Positions 41,222 through 50,695 of a stretch of 64,000 bases of DNA are shown piece by piece. Both the position numbers and the translations under genes were made by a program. The stretch lies in NCBI RefSeq assembly GCF_923868895.1, contig NZ_OV350343.1:2790001-2854000 (forward strand), written 5' to 3'. Numbering within the stretch: the stretch's first letter is position 1; each line of letters starts with the position of its first letter. Under the pieces are notes generated by a model. The model was given only the letters and a program-made list of their open reading frames with translations, did not search any database and was not told the origin of the DNA. Source of the DNA: Halomonas sp. TD01 (GTDB taxonomy: Bacteria; Pseudomonadota; Gammaproteobacteria; Pseudomonadales; Halomonadaceae).

Positions 41222-41962
41222 ATGGTAAATCGCTTTTGGATGCCACTACTGGCCAGCCTTGCGCTCCTGCTAAGCGCCTGCGGCGATGCTCAGGAAGAGG
41301 CCACGACTGCAAGTGAAGAAAGCACCACTAGTAGTGATGCTGGCGCCCAACAGGAGCCTACTGCTGCAGACAGTAGCGAAGAGACAGATGAGTCCGCTAG
41401 TACTGATGATGTCGAGGATAATATTGAGGCACGTCAAGCGGCAGAGGAGCTTGAGGAAGCGGAAGCACTGAGAGATGGCAATGATGAAACATCGGCTGAG
41501 CCAACCTCACTCAATAATGAAGATGTACAGGCGGGGGAAGACACGCTTGCAGCGGACCCAGAAGATGCACTCGATGAAGCCAGTGCCATGCCTGGCGAAA
41601 CCACTCGTTCAGATGTCGATGACGTCATTGCTGAAACCGAGCGCCGCTTTGAAGAAGCTCAGCGTCGTCTAGATGAGCAATTTCAAGAAGTAGAACAGCA
41701 GACACCAGCCATAGAACCAATGGATGGCGACGCTCCTACTCCAAGTTGGGAAACGGAGTCCAGCTTACCCGGTACATCTGACTTAGATACGAACTTAGAA
41801 GCAACTGACGTAGATGCGTTGATCGAAGATACTGAGCGTCGTTTTGAAGAAGCGCAAAAGCGTTTAGAAGAACAGTTTGAGGCCCTGGAGCGTGAGCAGC
41901 CAGTCAGTGAAAGCATGAACAGTATTGGTGAGGAGCAAGAAGCAGAGCGCGTTCAAGAGTAG
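41222..41962 (+). CDS. Acidic lipoprotein with two internal coiled-coil repeats, function unknown
   Basis: A 246-residue protein with a lipoprotein signal (LALLLSACG, Cys20). The rest is extremely acidic and rich in Glu, Asp, Ser, Thr and Ala, with almost no hydrophobic core, so largely disordered. Two 30-residue near-repeats (131-160 and 196-225) share the core TERRFEEAQ(R/K)RL(D/E)EQF and should form short amphipathic helices or a coiled coil. Codon use is like its neighbours. The ATG follows AAGGAG. It lies 41 bases after the lipid kinase and is followed by a strong terminator. I recognise no family; a periplasmic spacer or partner-binding role is conceivable but unsupported. Confidence 0.8.
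   Translation: MVNRFWMPLLASLALLLSACGDAQEEATTASEESTTSSDAGAQQEPTAADSSEETDESASTDDVEDNIEARQAAEELEEAEALRDGNDETSAEPTSLNNEDVQAGEDTLAADPEDALDEASAMPGETTRSDVDDVIAETERRFEEAQRRLDEQFQEVEQQTPAIEPMDGDAPTPSWETESSLPGTSDLDTNLEATDVDALIEDTERRFEEAQKRLEEQFEALEREQPVSESMNSIGEEQEAERVQE
41612..41896 (+). repeat. Two diverged in-frame repeats inside the acidic lipoprotein gene
   Basis: Copy 1 is at 41612-41701 and copy 2 at 41807-41896, each encoding 30 residues beginning DVD and containing ETERRFEEAQRRLDEQF or its variant DTERRFEEAQKRLEEQF. The DNA copies have diverged at third positions, which points to an old duplication kept by selection on the protein. Confidence 0.85.
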
Positions 41963-41990
41963 CGTACTGACATAATCAGTAAATACGAAT

Positions 41991-42020
41991 AAGGCCCGCT
42001 GCTTGAGCGGGCCTTGTTTT
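41991..42020 (+). terminator. Rho-independent terminator after the acidic lipoprotein gene
   Basis: AAGGCCCGCT (41991-42000), loop GCTTG, AGCGGGCCTT (42006-42015), then GTTTT. The 10-base stem is perfect. It may also help end the convergent cold-shock transcript. Confidence 0.9.
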
Positions 42021-42032
42021 ATTCCTCTGGCG

Positions 42033-42236
42033 TTAGACCGGACGAATGTTGGAAGCCTGAAGGCCTTTTTTACCCTGTGTTACTTCAAAGCTGACTTTTT
42101 GACCGTCTTGCAGGGTCTTGAAACCTTCAGCTTGAATTTCGGAGAAGTGGGCAAATAGATCGTCACCGCCGTCATCAGGAGAGATGAAGCCGTAACCTTT
42201 GGTCTCGTTGAACCACTTGACAGTGCCAGTTGCCAT
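42033..42236 (-). CDS. Cold-shock-domain protein (CspA family)
   Basis: A 67-residue single-domain RNA/ssDNA chaperone. RNP1 is in [10 protein letters not shown] and RNP2 in DLFAHFSEI (the usual VFVHF is LFAHF here). Start [11 protein letters not shown] is the family N-terminus; an in-frame extension to 42275 was rejected because it has no family match. Whether it is cold-induced or constitutive cannot be told. The 135-base interval upstream, shared with the LysE gene, has an AT-rich stretch but no feature I can name with confidence. Confidence 0.96.
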   Translation of the reverse strand: MATGTVKWFNETKGYGFISPDDGGDDLFAHFSEIQAEGFKTLQDGQKVSFEVTQGKKGLQASNIRPV

Positions 42237-42371
42237 CGTCCATATCCTTAACATGCTTAATGATTGAGCGAGCATTCGTTGTGAATGCCTGCCAAAATTA
42301 CTGTAGAAGCAAATAATTCAGACGTCCAGCTGCGGACTTAAGATTTTTTAACTTTTGGTGAGCTTGCTCTC

Positions 42372-43028
42372 ATGATGCAACTTGGTTTTATCGATGCACA
42401 GTTTGTTTCGTTTCTTGTGGCGATAACGCTGCTATCAATAAGCCCTGGGGTTGATACGCTGCTTGTCATCCGCAACACCGCCCGTGGTGGTGTCCGGGAT
42501 GGCATTGCAACAAGCATCGCTATTTGCTGCGGGCTGTTCGTCCACGCGACTATTTCAGCCTTGGGTATTTCACTGATACTGCTGCAGTCAGCTTGGGCAT
42601 TTCATATGCTAAAGCTGGTGGGTGCGGCTTACCTGATTTGGTTGGGCATCTCCAGCTTGCTGGCGGCGCGTCGTGGCACTCCCTTGCCTGTGCAGGGCGT
42701 AATGAAAAGTGGCTCACCAGTGCCATTTTGGCAACCCATCAAAGAAGGCTTGCTTTCCAATGTCTTGAATCCCAAAACCGTGGTGTTCTACATGGCCTTT
42801 TTACCCCAATTTATCTCGCCTACGGACCCAGCACTACTGAAATCACTATGGCTTGCAGGGGTTCATTTCGTGATTGCCAATATCTGGCAAATTAGTGTGG
42901 TGTTAATGGTGGGGGGGGCAAGTAAATGGCTAGCGAGCGCTCGTTTTGCACAAACGCTCAATGCCGCTACAGGCGTTGTGCTAGTGGTATTTGGCGTTCG
43001 TTTAGCGTTAGAACAGCGCCCGGTATGA
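42372..43028 (+). CDS. LysE/RhtB family amino-acid exporter
   Basis: A 218-residue inner-membrane protein with about six helices. The N-terminal signature SPGVDTLLVIRNTARGGVRDGI and the mid-protein LLSNVLNPKTVVFYMAFLPQF are diagnostic for the family, which exports homoserine, threonine or other amino acids and metabolites. The substrate is not evident. Two adjacent ATG codons (42372 and 42375) could serve as start. The last codons form one arm of a palindrome. Confidence 0.94.
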   Translation: MMQLGFIDAQFVSFLVAITLLSISPGVDTLLVIRNTARGGVRDGIATSIAICCGLFVHATISALGISLILLQSAWAFHMLKLVGAAYLIWLGISSLLAARRGTPLPVQGVMKSGSPVPFWQPIKEGLLSNVLNPKTVVFYMAFLPQFISPTDPALLKSLWLAGVHFVIANIWQISVVLMVGGASKWLASARFAQTLNAATGVVLVVFGVRLALEQRPV

Positions 43029-43037
43029 CCGGGCGCT
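43015..43037. terminator. Perfect palindrome spanning the LysE-family gene stop codon
   Basis: AGCGCCCGGT (43015-43024), loop ATG, ACCGGGCGCT (43028-43037). It contains the last codons and the TGA stop of the exporter gene and lies between convergent genes. No T-run follows, so it is a probable 3'-end hairpin or weak bidirectional terminator. Confidence 0.5.
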
Positions 43038-43060
43038 ATGTTAGTGAAGGGTGGGCAAGT

Positions 43061-45013
43061 TTACCGGCTTACAAGCAGTGCGCGATCATAGCGAACGGCC
43101 TGCTCGCTCTCACTAAGCAGCGAGACGCCCTCACTATTGCCGCCGTTTGCCAGGCTTTCGAAAATAACCCGGTAGCTCAATACGGCTTGCACATAATCTC
43201 GGGTTTCCCGGAAAGGGATGCTTTCTACAAACAGATCAAATGATTCCATGCTGTTGTTGCCCAGCCATTGATCTACTCGGCCTGGCCCTGCGTTATAAGC
43301 GGCGGTAGCGGCTAACCGATTGCCTTGATAGCGTTCCAGCTTGTCGCGCAAGTAGGTGCTACCTAAGCGAATATTAAGCTCAGGTTCCAAAACGCCATAG
43401 GGACCTGGGTCATTTAGCCCCAGTTGGCGGCTAACTTGGCTCGCAGTACCTGGCATTAATTGCATTAACCCTCGGGCACCAGCAGGCGAAAGGGCGACTG
43501 GGTTGTAGGCGCTTTCACGGCGGGTGATGGCCATCAGTAAATAAGGATCAACGCCGGTTATGCGACCCCAATGTAGAAAGCTGTCACGATAAGCCGCTGG
43601 GAAACGCCAATCCAGCGCGTCCCACATTTCAGCTGCAATCGTGGTTTGCACTAAGCGAGCATGCCACTGCTGGTGAGCGGCGTAATCGGCGAGCGCCCGC
43701 GCCTGATAAGGTGTGCCATTCTGTACGGCATATAGCCACTCGCTGTTGGCTAACCCATCTTCGCCTATACGTAGGAGTGCTTCGGTGCGCTGAACCACCG
43801 GCAGGCGTGCCGTTTGTGCCCTGGTGGCTTCGTCAAAATGGTTGCGTTCTAAGTTGAGCTGGTAGGGTTGGTTGAGTTTTTCGGCAGCAGCAAAGCCATA
43901 GAAACTTCGGTCGATTGCTGCTTGTTGGTAACGCGCTAACGCTGCTTCACGATTACCCAGTTGCTCATTGGCCCTGGCTAGCCAGTACTGCCAGCGGCTA
44001 CTTTCCTGCTGGCTACTAGGCATTTCGGTGATCCACTGGACGACATCGGTCCACTGTCTTTTGGCCAGAGCGTCGCGAACGCGCAGTTCTAATACGCGTT
44101 CGCTGTTCAGCGAGGGTAGGACGCTGTCGACCCAGGAAAGGGTGCCAGGAACGTTGCGTACGAGTGCATAAAACGCAAGTTCTTCTTCGATCGCTTGGCG
44201 GTCAGTATGGGCTAAGTTGAGGCGTGGCCCAATGGCTTGCCACGTTGAGAAGGCTGCTGGAGTGTTTTCTCGCGTGTAGCGCTGCATGGCGGCTTTATAA
44301 AACGCCGCCGTGGCAGCGCATTCAGGGCCAAGACAGGTAGGCGCTGAGGCAAGTGCGCTTGGTGAGCTTTTGACCGTTTCGGCTGTAGTCAGTGCTGTTT
44401 GCCACTGACTGCTCAGTAACCCGCCTAGATAGTTGCTTAAGCGCTCTTCGCCCGCCTGCCAGGCGAGCATTTTACGCTCCCAAATTGCCGTGGCATCAAT
44501 GGTGCCATCCGCGCGAAGGCGATTAAATAGAGAATCGCAAGCGTCAGGCTGAGAGCTACCCACACGCCACAGCTCAAGACCCGCTTCGCGAGCTTCAATA
44601 GGCGCACTATTCAAGAGGGCAGTGTAGTAGTAACACTGACGAGCGGTGCCTGCTGGTACGCCGTCAGCAACGGCAAGCAGGTCGCCAAATCGACCCGCAT
44701 AACCATACTTTGCTATCGCTTGGCCGCGTATCCATTCTGATAGCGGTGAATCAGCATGGCGCTCGATAAACTGCAGCACTTGACTGGGGGCAGCATTAGG
44801 CAACTGGCTACGTAGGCGGTGGTAGTCAACGTAGCCGCTGAGGATATGTCCTTCTATCGCACGGTCATTGATCTGTTGCCATTGCTGTTGGCGTGCTGCT
44901 TCAAGTGCCTCGCGCATCGCTGCGTCAGAGGTTGCCCAGGAGGCGGTGGGTAAACCGATGAACACCGCCGCACATAGGCTGCGGAACGTTAAACGAAATG
45001 GCGAAGCTTGCAT
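43061..45013 (-). CDS. slt: Soluble lytic murein transglycosylase
   Basis: A 650-residue periplasmic enzyme that cleaves peptidoglycan to 1,6-anhydromuropeptides. It has a signal peptide ending near ASWATS (about residue 28), a long alpha-superhelical U domain of about 430 residues, and a C-terminal lysozyme-like domain with catalytic Glu in RRESAYNPVALSPAGARGLM followed by MPGTA and AYNAGPGRVDQW. Length fits E. coli Slt70 (645). Monocistronic; divergent from the DUF1232 gene. Confidence 0.96.
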   Translation of the reverse strand: MQASPFRLTFRSLCAAVFIGLPTASWATSDAAMREALEAARQQQWQQINDRAIEGHILSGYVDYHRLRSQLPNAAPSQVLQFIERHADSPLSEWIRGQAIAKYGYAGRFGDLLAVADGVPAGTARQCYYYTALLNSAPIEAREAGLELWRVGSSQPDACDSLFNRLRADGTIDATAIWERKMLAWQAGEERLSNYLGGLLSSQWQTALTTAETVKSSPSALASAPTCLGPECAATAAFYKAAMQRYTRENTPAAFSTWQAIGPRLNLAHTDRQAIEEELAFYALVRNVPGTLSWVDSVLPSLNSERVLELRVRDALAKRQWTDVVQWITEMPSSQQESSRWQYWLARANEQLGNREAALARYQQAAIDRSFYGFAAAEKLNQPYQLNLERNHFDEATRAQTARLPVVQRTEALLRIGEDGLANSEWLYAVQNGTPYQARALADYAAHQQWHARLVQTTIAAEMWDALDWRFPAAYRDSFLHWGRITGVDPYLLMAITRRESAYNPVALSPAGARGLMQLMPGTASQVSRQLGLNDPGPYGVLEPELNIRLGSTYLRDKLERYQGNRLAATAAYNAGPGRVDQWLGNNSMESFDLFVESIPFRETRDYVQAVLSYRVIFESLANGGNSEGVSLLSESEQAVRYDRALLVSR

Positions 45014-45126
45014 GGCACTCCCTCTTGCTCGCTAATGGTTGTTAGCCGCTGTATTGCTAGGTCGGTGATGAACTAAATGCGTAAACAATGTTCTGACAAT
45101 TACGATACCTGGAGGATTCAATAACG

Positions 45127-45474
45127 ATGGCACGAATGTCTACGTGGTGGTTGTTTCGTCGGCTCAAAACCCGTGTGTGGGCAGTGAAACGCATTGGCCG
45201 AGCGCTAAAACTTTTTTTGCCTATGACGCGTGACGTGCTGCGAGGTAATTTTCGTCCTATCCCTTGGTCGGCATTTGGCCTGATGGCGTTAGCGCTTGCT
45301 TATCTTGTCATGCCCTTTGATCTTATTCCCGATTTTTTAGTAATGATTGGCATAGTTGATGATGTTTTGATCGTAGGTTGGTTGCTTAACCGTGTTGATG
45401 ACCAGCTGTCAGAATATCGCACTTGGAAGTATGCAAAGGAAACGCCAGCTGCTTCTTCTCACTCACCTTCTTGA
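45127..45474 (+). CDS. DUF1232 (YkvA-like) membrane protein
   Basis: A 115-residue protein with the DUF1232 signature YLVMPFDLIPDFLVMIGIVDDVLIV, preceded by a basic N-terminal segment and a hydrophobic helix (about 56-80). The family is widespread and uncharacterised. Its stop codon (45472-45474) lies inside the -35 element of the htpG heat-shock promoter, so the two genes overlap in information content. Confidence 0.88.
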   Translation: MARMSTWWLFRRLKTRVWAVKRIGRALKLFLPMTRDVLRGNFRPIPWSAFGLMALALAYLVMPFDLIPDFLVMIGIVDDVLIVGWLLNRVDDQLSEYRTWKYAKETPAASSHSPS

Positions 45475-45497
45475 AATCCCGTCGCTTATCCCCATAT
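45470..45497 (+). promoter_or_regulatory. Heat-shock (sigma-32) promoter of htpG
   Basis: CTTGAAA at 45470-45476, a 13-base spacer, then CCCCATAT at 45490-45497. This nearly equals the RpoH consensus (CTTGAAA, 11-16 bases, CCCCATNT). It lies 80 bases upstream of the htpG start, a classic heat-shock gene. The TGA of the upstream gene is part of TTGAAA. Confidence 0.88.
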
Positions 45498-45576
45498 TGA
45501 GTTCACAACCTTTTTCGCTCTTGCCTAACGTTGGGCAGGAGCGCCAAGCAAAACGTGATTAATGAGGGCTAAGCGC

Positions 45577-47481
45577 ATGACGACGGCGACCCACGAAGAA
45601 ACTCTTGGCTTTCAAACGGAAGTTAAGCAACTCCTAAACTTAATGATCCACTCCCTGTACTCCAACCGGGAGATATTTTTACGCGAGTTAATCTCTAATT
45701 CAGCTGATGCTTGTGACAAGCTTCGCTATGCCGCGCTTGATAACGACGCACTTTACGAGGGCGACAGCGAGCTGCGCATTGAAATTGAGCATGATCGCGA
45801 GGCTAACACCATCACGCTACGTGATAACGGCATTGGCATGAACCGCGATGACGTTATTGCGAATCTTGGCACTATCGCACGTTCAGGTACCGCAGAGTTC
45901 CTTAAGCAACTCTCTGGCGAGCAGCAAAAAGATGCTAAGTTGATTGGCCAGTTCGGGGTGGGTTTCTACTCTGGATTTATCGTTGCAGATGAAGTGACGG
46001 TGCGCACTCGCAAAGCGGGCACTGATGCCTCCGAAGGGGTGGAGTGGCGCTCGAAGGGTGAGGGTGAATTTACTGTTGCTGATATTGAATGTGAGCGTCA
46101 CGGCACTGAAATCACGCTGCATCTTAAAGACGATGCCAAAGAGTTTGCCGATGACTATCGTCTGCAAGGGTTGGTGCGCAAATACTCCGACCATATTGAA
46201 GTGCCCGTGCGCATGCCGAAAACTGAAACGGCGAAGGACGACGAAGGCAACGATATTGAAGGCAGTGAAATCACCACGTGGGAAACGGTTAACGAAGCGA
46301 CTGCATTGTGGGCTCGTCCTAAAAGCGATGTGACTGAGGATGAGTACAAGGCATTTTACAAGCATGTTGCCCACGATTTTAGTGACCCGCTAACCTGGAG
46401 CCACAATAAGGTTGAGGGCAAACTGGAATACACAAGCCTACTCTACGTACCGGGCCGTGCTCCGTTTGATATGTTTGATCGTGATGGTGCGAGAGGCGTC
46501 AAGCTCTATGTTCAGCGTGTGTTCATTATGGATGACGCCGAGCAGTTCTTGCCCCTGTACTTGCGCTTTATCAAGGGCGTATTAGATACCCGCGATCTCT
46601 CTTTGAACGTTTCTCGTGAACTGCTCCAGCAAGATCCTAAAGTCGATAAGATTAAAGGGGCGCTGACCAAGCGTGCGCTGGATATGCTCAAAAAGCTGGC
46701 GAAAGACAACGAGCAGTACCAGACTTTCTGGAACACATTTGGCAGCGTGCTAAAGGAAGGACCCGGTGAAGATGCTGCCAATCGCGAAAAGATCGCTGGC
46801 CTGCTACGCTTTGCCTCAACTCATACCGATACTGCCGCCCAGGAACACTCTCTGGTCGACTACGTTGAGCGTATGAAAGAAGGCCAGAAAAAGATTTATT
46901 ACGTGGTGGCCGACAGCTTTAATGCGGCGAAAAACAGCCCCCACTTAGAGATCTTCCGTAAGAAAGGTATCGAGGTGCTACTGCTATCAGACCGTATTGA
47001 CGAGTGGCTAATGAGCCATCTCACTGAGTTTGATGGTAAATCGTTTGCCGATGTGGCTAAAGGCGAGTTGGACCTTGGCGATGTGGAAGACGAAGAAGAG
47101 AAGAAGGCCCAGGAAGAGACGGCTAAAGCCAAAGAAGACTTGGTTAAGCGCGTCAAAGAGGCGCTAAGCGATGGCGTTCAAGAGGTGAAAATCACCCACC
47201 GTTTAACTGATTCGCCCGCCTGTGTAGTACTTCCTGAACACGAAATGGGCTACCAGATGCGTCGGATTATGGAGGCTGCTGGCCAGCCAATGCCTGAGGT
47301 GAAGCCGATTCTGGAGCTGAACCCCAACCATGCCCTGGTGGCGCGTCTGGAAAATGCTGACGGTGACCTGTTTGGACAGTTGGCGCATATCTTACTGGAT
47401 CAAGCGATCATCGCTGAAGGTGGTCATCTTGATGACCCCGCCGCTTATGTTAAGCGGCTCAATAACGTCTTAACGGCTTAA
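45577..47481 (+). CDS. htpG: Molecular chaperone HtpG (Hsp90)
   Basis: A 634-residue bacterial Hsp90. The GHKL ATPase domain shows [21 protein letters not shown] and [11 protein letters not shown], followed by the middle domain and the C-terminal dimerisation domain. The ATG at 45577 gives [20 protein letters not shown], which aligns with the E. coli N-terminus and has GAGGG at good spacing; an upstream ATG at 45562 was rejected. An acidic charged stretch (about 510-535, [11 protein letters not shown]) may reflect halophilic adaptation. Confidence 0.98.
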   Translation: MTTATHEETLGFQTEVKQLLNLMIHSLYSNREIFLRELISNSADACDKLRYAALDNDALYEGDSELRIEIEHDREANTITLRDNGIGMNRDDVIANLGTIARSGTAEFLKQLSGEQQKDAKLIGQFGVGFYSGFIVADEVTVRTRKAGTDASEGVEWRSKGEGEFTVADIECERHGTEITLHLKDDAKEFADDYRLQGLVRKYSDHIEVPVRMPKTETAKDDEGNDIEGSEITTWETVNEATALWARPKSDVTEDEYKAFYKHVAHDFSDPLTWSHNKVEGKLEYTSLLYVPGRAPFDMFDRDGARGVKLYVQRVFIMDDAEQFLPLYLRFIKGVLDTRDLSLNVSRELLQQDPKVDKIKGALTKRALDMLKKLAKDNEQYQTFWNTFGSVLKEGPGEDAANREKIAGLLRFASTHTDTAAQEHSLVDYVERMKEGQKKIYYVVADSFNAAKNSPHLEIFRKKGIEVLLLSDRIDEWLMSHLTEFDGKSFADVAKGELDLGDVEDEEEKKAQEETAKAKEDLVKRVKEALSDGVQEVKITHRLTDSPACVVLPEHEMGYQMRRIMEAAGQPMPEVKPILELNPNHALVARLENADGDLFGQLAHILLDQAIIAEGGHLDDPAAYVKRLNNVLTA

Positions 47482-47501
47482 TACGTAAGTAGTTGATTGA
47501 T

Positions 47502-47538
47502 GCGGCCCGCTTGGATAACCAAGCGGGCCGCTTGTTTT
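47502..47538 (+). terminator. Rho-independent terminator after htpG
   Basis: GCGGCCCGCTTGG (47502-47514), loop ATAA, CCAAGCGGGCCGC (47519-47531), then TTGTTTT. The 13-base stem is perfect and GC-rich. Confidence 0.94.
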
Positions 47539-47597
47539 AATAGAGATGATGATAAAGTAAGTGCTAAACGCACGAGACCAACGATCAGGATATCGTC

Positions 47598-48683
47598 ATG
47601 GCTGATGAGCAGCAGATGAATGTCGCAGTGCTGGGGGGCGGAAGCTTTGGTACCGCTCTGGCGAGTATTGCAGCAGATAATGGCGCTAAGGTACGCCAGT
47701 GGATGCGCGATGAAGCCTTGGTGGCGCAAATAAATCAGGAACATCGCAATGGGCGCTATCTGCCACATTACGTAATCAATTCCGCCGTCATCGCATCCAC
47801 AGATCTTCAATCGGTGCTAGAAGACGCTGAGTTAGTGCTGATTGCTATCCCTTCTAAAGCGTTTCGCAGCGTTGTTCAGGCTGCCAAACCCTGGTTAACC
47901 CCGGAGCAAATTCTTGTCAGCACCACCAAAGGTATTGAGCAAGATAGCTTTTTGCTAATGAGCCAGGTGCTTGAGCAGGAAACTGGGTTTCCTCACGTTG
48001 GCGTCATAGCGGGGCCTAATTTAGCGTCCGAAATCGCTGATAAACAGTTGACCGCCACCGTCATTGCCAGCGCCGATGCGCTCACCAGAACGCGGGTACA
48101 GCAAGCGTTAGGCTGTCGCTATTTTCGCGTATATGCCAGCAATGATCGTCATGGTGTTGAGCTGGGTGGGGCGCTTAAAAATATCTATGCCATTGCGGCA
48201 GGTATGGCCGCAGCACTGGGAATGGGGGAAAACACTCGAAGCATGCTGATGACACGGGCATTAGCAGAAATGAGCCGCTTTGCAGTCGCGCAGGGCGCTA
48301 ACCCTATGACGTTTTTAGGCTTGGCTGGCGTCGGTGATTTAATTGTTACCTGCTCTTCAAACCTATCCCGCAACTATCGAGTTGGCTACGCCATGGGTGA
48401 GGGGCGAGGCCTTGATGAGGCGGTGTCAGCTCTAGGCCAAGTGGCGGAAGGGGTAAATACTGTCAAGCTTGTCTGCGCTAAAGCGCGTGACATGGGCGTT
48501 TATATGCCGCTGGCAGAGGGCTTAAATCGTGTGCTGTTTGAGGGTGTTCCGGCTCAGGAGATGGCGCGTACCCTGATGATGGGTGAGCAAAGCAGTGATG
48601 TGGAATTTATTCTGCCCCGTGAAGCCGTTCAGCAGGCCCATCGTGATCAGGCGACTGCCGATAGTGGGGGTGAGCATGAGTAG
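47598..48683 (+). CDS. gpsA: Glycerol-3-phosphate dehydrogenase [NAD(P)+]
   Basis: A 361-residue cytoplasmic enzyme making sn-glycerol 3-phosphate for phospholipid synthesis. The dinucleotide fold starts with [15 protein letters not shown], the catalytic Lys is in [15 protein letters not shown], and the substrate region has [12 protein letters not shown]. It is slightly longer than the E. coli form (339), with extra residues at the C-terminus. The sixA-like gene overlaps its last 8 bases. Confidence 0.96.
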   Translation: MADEQQMNVAVLGGGSFGTALASIAADNGAKVRQWMRDEALVAQINQEHRNGRYLPHYVINSAVIASTDLQSVLEDAELVLIAIPSKAFRSVVQAAKPWLTPEQILVSTTKGIEQDSFLLMSQVLEQETGFPHVGVIAGPNLASEIADKQLTATVIASADALTRTRVQQALGCRYFRVYASNDRHGVELGGALKNIYAIAAGMAAALGMGENTRSMLMTRALAEMSRFAVAQGANPMTFLGLAGVGDLIVTCSSNLSRNYRVGYAMGEGRGLDEAVSALGQVAEGVNTVKLVCAKARDMGVYMPLAEGLNRVLFEGVPAQEMARTLMMGEQSSDVEFILPREAVQQAHRDQATADSGGEHE

Positions 48684-49170
48684 TGGTTTGAGTAGCGTGC
48701 TGATTATGCGCCATGGGGAGGCAGCGCCGGGATTTCCTGACCATGCTCGGCCACTAACGCTGCAAGGTGAGCAGGAGGCCGACGCGATGGCCCACTGGCT
48801 GGCCTTGCGTATTGAGCAGGGCGAGCTGCCTTGTCCGACGATTTATGCCAGCCCTTTTCTGCGAGCACAGCAGACTGCTCAGCAGATTTGTGATGCCTTG
48901 GGAGTGCCGCTAAACACGCTGGCGTTTATTACCCCGGAAGATCCGCCTATTGAGGTCAGCGAGTGGCTGCTAAAACAATCTGCCGATGCTCCGATTATGC
49001 TAGTTAGCCATATGCCGCTGGTGGGTGAGTTGGCGGGTCTGTTAGTGGAAGGTGTGCCGAGCCGGGGAATAGGCTTTCCTACCGCCTCCATTGCAGAACT
49101 AGAAGCGGAAGTGTGGGCCGCTGGCTGCGCGCAGCTAAAACGCTTTACCCAGCCAAGCCAGCTGTTATAA
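48676..49170 (+). CDS. sixA: SixA-type phosphohistidine phosphatase (histidine phosphatase superfamily)
   Basis: A 164-residue phosphatase with catalytic RHG in [11 protein letters not shown], the supporting Arg in [11 protein letters not shown] and a second His in [11 protein letters not shown]. SixA in E. coli acts on phosphohistidine of ArcB and the nitrogen phosphotransferase system. The ATG at 48676 follows GGGGGTGAGC within the gpsA end, giving [11 protein letters not shown]; the longer frame beginning inside gpsA has no family match. It is translationally coupled to gpsA. Confidence 0.9.
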   Translation: MSSGLSSVLIMRHGEAAPGFPDHARPLTLQGEQEADAMAHWLALRIEQGELPCPTIYASPFLRAQQTAQQICDALGVPLNTLAFITPEDPPIEVSEWLLKQSADAPIMLVSHMPLVGELAGLLVEGVPSRGIGFPTASIAELEAEVWAAGCAQLKRFTQPSQLL

Positions 49171-49183
49171 CGCTTAGAAACAC

Positions 49184-49211
49184 AAAAAAAGCGGCTGCCT
49201 CGGCAGCCGCT
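49184..49211 (-). terminator. Rho-independent terminator of the gatCAB operon
   Basis: On the minus strand AGCGGCTGCC, loop GA or CGA, GGCAGCCGCT followed by TTTTTT (complement of the A-run 49184-49190). It lies between convergent sixA and gatB and can also act on the plus strand. Confidence 0.9.
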
Positions 49212-49240
49212 ATGACATTGATGTAAATCGTTGATCGACG

Positions 49241-50695
49241 TTACAACAATGCGTCCAGCTTCTCTTTTAGCAAGCCATTTACTTGCTGCGGATTCGCCGT
49301 ACCACGAGATGCCTTCATAACTTGGCCTACGAAGTAGCCAATCATCTTGCCGCGCTTTTCTGGCTCGGAGTCGCGATATTGGGCAACCTGAGCCGGGCTC
49401 TCTGCGATCACCTGATCAATCATCGCTTCGATTGCGCCGGTATCAGTTACCTGTTTCAAGCCTTTTGCATCGATGACGGCATCGGCGCTATCGCCTTGAC
49501 CATTCCACAGTGCCTGGAAGACTTGCTTAGCGGCTTTGCCGTTAATGGTGTCATCCAGTACGCGACGAATCAGCTCGCCGAGCTGGTGCGCGGAAACAGG
49601 GCTGTTCTGAATGCTCAGGTTCTCACGGTTAAGTGCACCCGAAAGCTCACCTTGTACCCAGTTGGCGGCCTGTTTGGCATCGCCGCATACCTGCTGCACC
49701 TCTTCGAAAAACTCGGCCATTTCTCGGCTAGCAGACAGCACGTGGGCATCATAGGCCGATAGGCCTAGCTCATTTTGGAAACGCGCCCGCTTGTCAGCGG
49801 GAAGCTCCGGCAACTGGCTGCGAAGGTGATCAAGGTAAGCTTGATCCAGCACCACGGGTAACAGATCCGGGCAGGGGAAGTAGCGATAATCGTTGGCTTC
49901 TTCCTTAGTGCGCATGCTGCGGGTTTCATCGCGATCAGGGTCAAACAGGCGGGTTTCCTGTACGACCTTGCCGCCATCTTCGATCAGCTCAATCTGGCGC
50001 TCGACCTCATAAGCAATGGCGCGCTCAACAAAGCGGAACGAGTTGACGTTTTTGATTTCCGCGCGAGTGCCGAATGCTTCTTGGCCTTTGGGACGCACCG
50101 AAACGTTAACATCACAGCGCATTGAGCCTTCCGCCATGTTGCCGTCGGAAATGCCCAAATAGGTCACGATAGAGTGGATCGCTTTGAGATACGCGGCGGC
50201 CTCTTTTGCGCTGCGCATATCCGGCTCAGAAACTATTTCCAGTAGCGGTGTGCCCGCCCGGTTAAGATCGATGCCCGTCATGCCATGGAAGTCTTCATGT
50301 AGCGACTTGCCGGCGTCTTCTTCAAGATGGGCGTGATGAATACGAATGCGCTTGGTCGACTCATCATCCAGGGTGATTTCGACATCACCCGCGCCTACGA
50401 TCGGATGATACATCTGGCTGGTTTGATAGCCCTTGGGCAAATCTGGATAGAAGTAGTTTTTGCGGTCGAACACCGATACTTCAGGAATGTCGGCATGCAC
50501 CGCAAGCCCAAACTGAACAGCCATGGCGACGGCTTGCTCGTTCAGCACAGGTAGAACGCCGGGTAAGCCAAGGTCAACGGCACAGGCTTGAGTGTTCGGT
50601 TCTGCGCCAAAGGCGGTAGAGGCACCAGAGAAAATTTTCGAACGAGTTGCGAGCTGAACGTGTACTTCCAGCCCAATCACGGTTTCCCATTGCAT
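49241..50695 (-). CDS. gatB: Aspartyl/glutamyl-tRNA amidotransferase subunit B
   Basis: A 484-residue subunit that activates Asp-tRNA-Asn or Glu-tRNA-Gln for transamidation. The kinase-like core has [25 protein letters not shown] and [15 protein letters not shown]. The C-terminal YqeY-like tail domain is intact through the end. The ATG overlaps the gatA stop by one base (TAATG). Its presence means at least one misacylated tRNA route to Asn or Gln is used. Confidence 0.97.
   Translation of the reverse strand: MQWETVIGLEVHVQLATRSKIFSGASTAFGAEPNTQACAVDLGLPGVLPVLNEQAVAMAVQFGLAVHADIPEVSVFDRKNYFYPDLPKGYQTSQMYHPIVGAGDVEITLDDESTKRIRIHHAHLEEDAGKSLHEDFHGMTGIDLNRAGTPLLEIVSEPDMRSAKEAAAYLKAIHSIVTYLGISDGNMAEGSMRCDVNVSVRPKGQEAFGTRAEIKNVNSFRFVERAIAYEVERQIELIEDGGKVVQETRLFDPDRDETRSMRTKEEANDYRYFPCPDLLPVVLDQAYLDHLRSQLPELPADKRARFQNELGLSAYDAHVLSASREMAEFFEEVQQVCGDAKQAANWVQGELSGALNRENLSIQNSPVSAHQLGELIRRVLDDTINGKAAKQVFQALWNGQGDSADAVIDAKGLKQVTDTGAIEAMIDQVIAESPAQVAQYRDSEPEKRGKMIGYFVGQVMKASRGTANPQQVNGLLKEKLDALL

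Noticed and set aside
45883..46374. A 163-codon minus-strand frame opposite htpG
   Set aside because: Shadow of a conserved coding region; no independent support.
49283..49762. Plus-strand frames of 150-160 codons opposite gatB and gatA (also 51490-51954)
   Set aside because: Both lie opposite highly conserved amidotransferase genes and show no domain.
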